The notes under the pieces: model-generated | The model's input: only the letters and a program-made list of their open reading frames with translations | What the model was told of the DNA's origin: nothing | The model's database searches: none | Position numbers and translations under genes: made by a program | Assembly (NCBI GenBank): GCA_918026815.1 | Contig: CAKJVC010000098.1 | Coordinates: 62,001-126,000 of the forward strand | Direction of reading: 5' to 3' | Source: Chalara sp. BL73 | Lineage: Eukaryota; Ascomycota; Leotiomycetes; Helotiales | DNA: 64,000 nucleotides | In this document: piece after piece, positions 59,290 to 64,000 of the stretch | Position numbering within the stretch: the stretch's first letter is position 1 | How the letters are laid out: each line of letters begins with the position of its first letter

Positions 59290-59626
59290 CTATCCTGACG
59301 AACTAACAGTCTTAACTGTTTCCGCAGTCGTAACAGTAACATTCGTCGTGGTAGTCTCATCACCATCAACTCTTCTAACGGTATACCCCAATCCATTGGC
59401 CCTATACTTCAATCAGCTCTGTTTCCCTGCTTCCTCTTTGTTCGTGAGAAAAGCAAAATTGAACGTACATTAGATTGACCTAGCAAAGTCAGCGAAGATT
59501 CAATATGAAAGAAAAAAGAAGACGCACCCAAATGTGCATCCTTGTCAGCACGAGCCAGAACAGGAAGCAGACAAAGAGGAAGGTAAAGACGATTACCAGG
59601 GCGATTGTGACGTTTTGCTGAGTCAT
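59290..59626 (-). CDS. Small single-pass membrane protein (71 aa)
   Basis: Two exons, 59626-59528 and 59406-59290 (216 bases, in frame). Exon 1 reads MTQQNVTIALVIVFTFLFVC and continues as hydrophobic helix to LTRMHIW. A 121-bp intron (GTGCGT, GCTGAT branch, GAAG acceptor) leads to exon 2: YRANGLGYTVRRVDGDETTT, then NVTVTTAETVKTVSSSG and stop. A possible 11-base micro-exon lies inside the intron but would shift the frame. The topology is one helix with a Thr-rich tail. No family is recognised. The 5' neighbour is the TRM732-like gene, whose 3' end is about 450 bp away. Confidence 0.5.
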
Positions 59627-60078
59627 TTTTGTTTTGTTCGGTGTACTGTGTTGTTCGCGAAAATGGGTTCTAGCAGGATTTCTTGGAGTTGAGGCTTCTC
59701 GAATTTTAATGTTGAGTTTGTATCGCGTTGCTGGGACACAGCGCGCATTATACACTGGAGGACATTTACCTTGTTCTTATGGCTATGCAAGGCCGTGGTC
59801 TTCCAACGTTGGGAATTAAATCTGTGGGAACGTATATCTCGGCATGCGTTTTTGTTTTTGTTTGGCGGTATCAGGCTAGCTTGATAAAAATCAATAGGAG
59901 AATATGTACTAAACTACACAGGATATTGATTCCTCTAAGAATCGTTTGTGTCTGATAGATTGGTATTTGTAACAGAACATCTACAGATTCCGCTGATCTA
60001 TGTACTACTGATGAGCTGCCTAATAGTAGTATTGGTGTCTCTCGAGGTTAACAAGAACATATTTTTATTTGTCCCTCT

Positions 60079-63000
60079 TTACTTTTGTAACGCAAAGAGT
60101 ATGCTTTCATGGAAGTGCTTGCTCTGGCCTATCTCTAAAAGCTCATCTCGTGCAGCAATAATCCCCTTGTTAAGGTCACCCATCCAAGCTGGACCATCAT
60201 TGGCAGCTTCGGCAGTGCTATTGTGCTGTGCCAGAACCGCGTTCGTGCCCAGGACAACTCGCATACAGATAGCAAAAACCGCTGGCTTCGAGGTCCAGCC
60301 AAGCGGTCCATCTTCCTTCCCGAGCAGCCGATTCAATGCCCGTAGCCCCTCAAGGACCCATGTAGCCAATATAAAATATGCGGGCCTCCATACCCTGATC
60401 ACATCTGACGGACTCCAGTCAGCCAGTTGCACTTCTTCAAATATCGAGCACCACAGCTTAGTCTCTCGAACCTCGTCAATGAAGAGATTCTGCTCTTCCT
60501 CAACAAAGAGGGAATCATCGTTCTTCATCGCTTTCAACAGTTGGGCTTCGGCTGCTACGAGAGAGAAATCCTCCGACTCAAACTCAAACGACATGGAGAC
60601 ATCGTTGCCAGTCATTCGACATATTATGTTTGATATATACAGACGCGATTTTCCATGCAGCCCATGGAGGAGTTTGACCAACCTCGTGCTAGCTGCTAGT
60701 GGTAAAAGTGAGGACCCGATGATTGACGATGTAGTCTCGGCGCTCAAGTCTCGAACTTCATCGTCGTCATCGTTCAAACTATCGTACAAAGCGAATAGTG
60801 ATTGGATAGCGTAGTGGTTTTTGACAAGGTCTTTGCTGTACTGCAAGTTGGCATAAACAGAAGCTAGAGCGGTCGCTGCTGCATACCGCGTGTCAAAGTT
60901 CTTAGAGAGTCAGTATCGCGGGAGAAAAGAAAGATATTAATATCTTACACTGTTAGCATCTCCGGCTATGGAAAGAGACTGGCCCCAGGAAAATAGGTGC
61001 TTGTTGAAGTTATATATTGGCGTTTTACCTGATTTTGTGGACGCATATTCTGCTAGGAGGATGAAGCCTCCAACTGCAATCCGCGAATTATCTAGCGACG
61101 GTGTATCTAGTGTTTCCGAAAGAGATGCTTGCAGACTCAGAAGTCTGAGGTCGAGCCTCTTGCTACTTCCATCATCTTCCTTTCTTACTCCAAGATCGTG
61201 AAGAGCACCGCTATTCGTGGCTTGGGATATTAATGTTCTAACAAGATGCATGAGAGCGGTAGCTCCTACTTCGGATGACTGAGTAATGTTGATAAGATTT
61301 ATATAGGCTTCCGATACCCCGGCTTCGAAACAAAGAATACCCTGAGTCCACTTATCAGAAACACATTCTAAGGTTGCCAAAGTGATATCAACTCCTAACT
61401 CATTGATGGCAGGGAGAAGTTTTTGAAGCGCATCTTCATCTTTCGCCAGAGCTGCAGTATAGATTGCTCGTCGACAAATGGTGTTACCTAATGTGGCAAA
61501 TAAATCGCAGTCTACCCCCCCTCGAGACTGAATAGATTTCTTGTATGTGTGGGTCAGTATTATGAACTCTTCAAATGCATCATCTGCAAATATATCTTGG
61601 CACGCCTTTAACGAATACTGATGATCAGAAGCACCAATATCTTTTTGCCTCGAAAGCAGAAATTGTGCGATAGTATTGCCAAGTTCCAAGTATGCGGCGA
61701 GTACCTCTGGACTGTCGTACTTTATAAAGTCCCAAGGAAGAGGAATTCTCAGGGCAAACAATATATGCGATATATCATCTAAAAGAAAAGAGTAAGCAAG
61801 ATCAAACGAGTTAGGAGTCTATAAGACCTACCAGTTGTTGTAGTTATACCCAGATTCATTCGGCGCTCTAGGACAAACCTTACTGCCATCAATACACCAT
61901 GCAACCGATTTGTTGACTTATTAGCACTCTCGATCAAGTCGGTCAAGGCTGCTAACCAATTCTGGTGAAGCATCATAGAACATATAGTCCTTGCGGCAAT
62001 CTCGCGCACATGCCAAATCTTACTACCTAGATATAAAGAAACGTGTTGATAGATCTGATCACGATTAGAGGGAGGTGGTCCTGCACGCCGAATTATATCT
62101 AGGGCTGGAAAAACGGATTCTACAGCTCCTACCGCAGAGAATTGCGTGATCTGGAAACCGACAGCTCCCGCCTTTAGCAGCTTTAGGAGAAGATCTGGGA
62201 GAGGTGGGTAACTATCGTAGGAAATCTTGATCGATCTTCCATCCCATCCTGCTTCTGTAACCGTTTTACCGTCGTTCGTGCCAAAAAGGCAATCAATGAG
62301 ACTACGCAACAGTATTAATGCGCAATTTCGTATCGCCCAGCTATCATAAAACCGCTTAGTTGAGTATAATAGCAGAGAATATGTGACCTACATTTCTGAG
62401 CTCAAACTATCTGCGGCTAATTGCAGACATTCAGCTAGATGACCATCTGCTCGTTTGCCTAGTGTTGAGCTTCTAAACACTTCTTTTAAGCAGTTCATGG
62501 CATGGACTTGAGGTAAGTTTGTCTGATCAGTGTCTGAGAGGATAGCTGGCTGCCGAGCTAAAGTCTTCAGATCGTCCATCACACTGCTGAAGGAAGGATT
62601 GTTTGAATGGGCTGACATAATCCCTGTGAGCAGAGCTGGGATTCCCGCTGATCGGCGAGTGGTCGAGACTTGTTCAAGAACGCATGTTAAAGCCCCCTGA
62701 ATGAAGTTATTATATATTTCTGAGACTTGAACTGGTCTTACCTTATACCAGGTTTGCAGAAGCTGTGGCTTTGATAGTTCGATGACAGTGGAATGCTTTT
62801 CCGTAAGTTGACAACACCGTGAAAATGTCAAGGACACAGTAGAGAATGCTCCGCGATGCCGAAGGGATGATAGTTGCTCAAAAGTCAAGTTTCCAATGCC
62901 AACAAATACACTTATGGGAAGAAAATGAGCTCCATTATGCCATACACAATTTATTTTGTTGGCTATATTTTTCATGAGGTTACTGATGTTTATGTTAGCC

Positions 63001-64000
63001 TCAATATTTTACTCGGGTATACTCTAGCATCAACCTTGACTCGTGAGTTGCTCTGAAACTGTAACTTAATACATCTTTCGTATCTATTGTATCAAGTTCG
63101 TCAAGATCTTCTGGCATGTGACCTTCGGGAGAGTCATTACAGAGCACATCTTTAACAACTAACCACATCCTTTTGCAAAGGGAATAGATCTGCTGTTGAA
63201 TCTCATTCCATCGCGCATAATACTCGTACTGTTTCTCACTTGCAGAATCTTGGTAGTCGGACGAAGGGACAATTGACTCCCAGATAAAACTGTTCGGTGG
63301 CCTCAGTCACCATGACATTAGACTGCGATTGGTCACTTACCTTAGAGAAGCAAGGGTCCCATGGACAGGGAAATCGATGACAGCATTTGAGAGATCTTTT
63401 TCTGCCATGGACACTCGTTCTTCCAATTCAGAGACGAGGTCCTGAACCAAACCGAAGCGCGCCTCAGTGGTTTCCAGGAAGCCATATAGCAATTCGTAGC
63501 AGCGAGCAAGTCCATCAGCATAGTCTGCTCGACCTGTTCTTTTTGACATCTCGCTGGCTCGAGTTATGAAGTATGTCAGGGCGGATAGAGATTTTGATGT
63601 TGTGAGCCCATCTTGGACGCCTCTTCTAGTATCACTTAAATTATCACCACTGGCAGGCTTGATATTTTCTGAGAAAGACACTGCTCGGCTTTTGATAAAA
63701 GCTTCCGATGGAGTTAACCGCAGAACAAGAGCCGCATTGACACGAACATCCTCAAAAGGGTCCATGAGTAGATCAAGCAATAATCGTGTACATCCAGTCG
63801 TAAAGAAGTCGACCCGGAACGGCCAAGTTATCACGTTGTCACTGATTTGCTTCTGTGGTAAATACATCTTTTGTGCGAGTATTCCTGACTTTTGCAACAA
63901 CTGTACTGCCTTCAAAGCAGTGATGTGACGTTGATAGGATGCTGTTGGAACCAATTCACCGAGAAGAAACCCAATGTACCAGCTAACAAATTCAGTATGG
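60079..64000 (-). CDS. TRM732: TRM732/THADA homologue (DUF2428), 5' part beyond the window
   Basis: Large HEAT/ARM-repeat protein. In yeast Trm732 partners the methyltransferase Trm7 for 2'-O-methylation of tRNA position 32. At least six exons are visible. Sample joins are GTLASLR-PPNSFIWESIVPSS (intron from about 63339), ATHES-SNLMKNIANK (intron ending about 62980), GITTTT-DDISHILFALRIP (about 61780-61830) and DANS-NFDTRYAAATALASVY (about 60900-60950). The signature block LTFEQLSSLRHRGAFSTVSL, followed by TRRSAGIPALLTGIMSAHS, identifies the DUF2428 core. The C-terminus ends in HESILFALQK at 60079. The open frame at 63337-63954 continues towards the right edge, so the start codon lies outside. 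I judge the visible part to be intact. Confidence 0.85.

Overview
The window is nuclear DNA of a filamentous ascomycete (Pezizomycotina; Leotiomycetes is my guess, not shown). The signs are many short introns (about 46-170 bp) with GTAAGT/GTATGT donors and CTAAC/CTGAC-like branch points, a Zn2Cys6 regulator, a velvet protein, a siderophore-type MFS transporter, an Ecl1-type protein, and long AT-rich spacers holding one decayed gene. Exon joins below were read by hand. For almost every spliced gene the summed exon length is a multiple of three and the joins rebuild known family motifs.

Left third (3-16.5 kb). Four genes lie on the minus strand in the same direction: a Zn2Cys6 regulator (3098-4826), a siderophore-iron-transporter-like MFS protein (6604-8653), an amidoligase-fold enzyme (9548-10714), and a 1,611-residue multidomain enzyme (11491-16506). 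The last one joins an indoleamine-2,3-dioxygenase (IDO) haem domain, an FAD/NADPH reductase module of the P450-reductase/NOS type, a cytochrome b5 domain and a long unassigned C-terminal region. It looks like a self-sufficient haem dioxygenase and is the most interesting object here. Regulator, transporter, ligase and oxygenase side by side resemble a small metabolite cluster. GATA/SreA-like 9-mers lie upstream of the transporter and in the left 2 kb of the window.

Middle (19-46 kb). A mitochondrial TPR protein, a decayed gene with in-frame stops, UTP16/BUD21 (U3 snoRNP), an Ecl1-type protein with no visible ATG, an AYR1-like short-chain reductase in a GC-rich island, a membrane-anchored WbsX-type glycosyltransferase, a probable F-box gene hidden by introns, CTP synthase, and a VelC-like velvet protein. 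One CTP synthase intron appears to have AT-AC termini.

Right third (50-64 kb). A secreted protein with an Asn/Gly/Ala tandem repeat and a conserved Cys-containing tail, three consecutive single-pass membrane proteins of unknown function, and the 3' part of a TRM732/THADA homologue that runs off the right end.

The spacers (up to about 5 kb) contain poly-G runs, microsatellites and many short chance reading frames. I saw no tRNA, rRNA or CRISPR array and no intact transposon.
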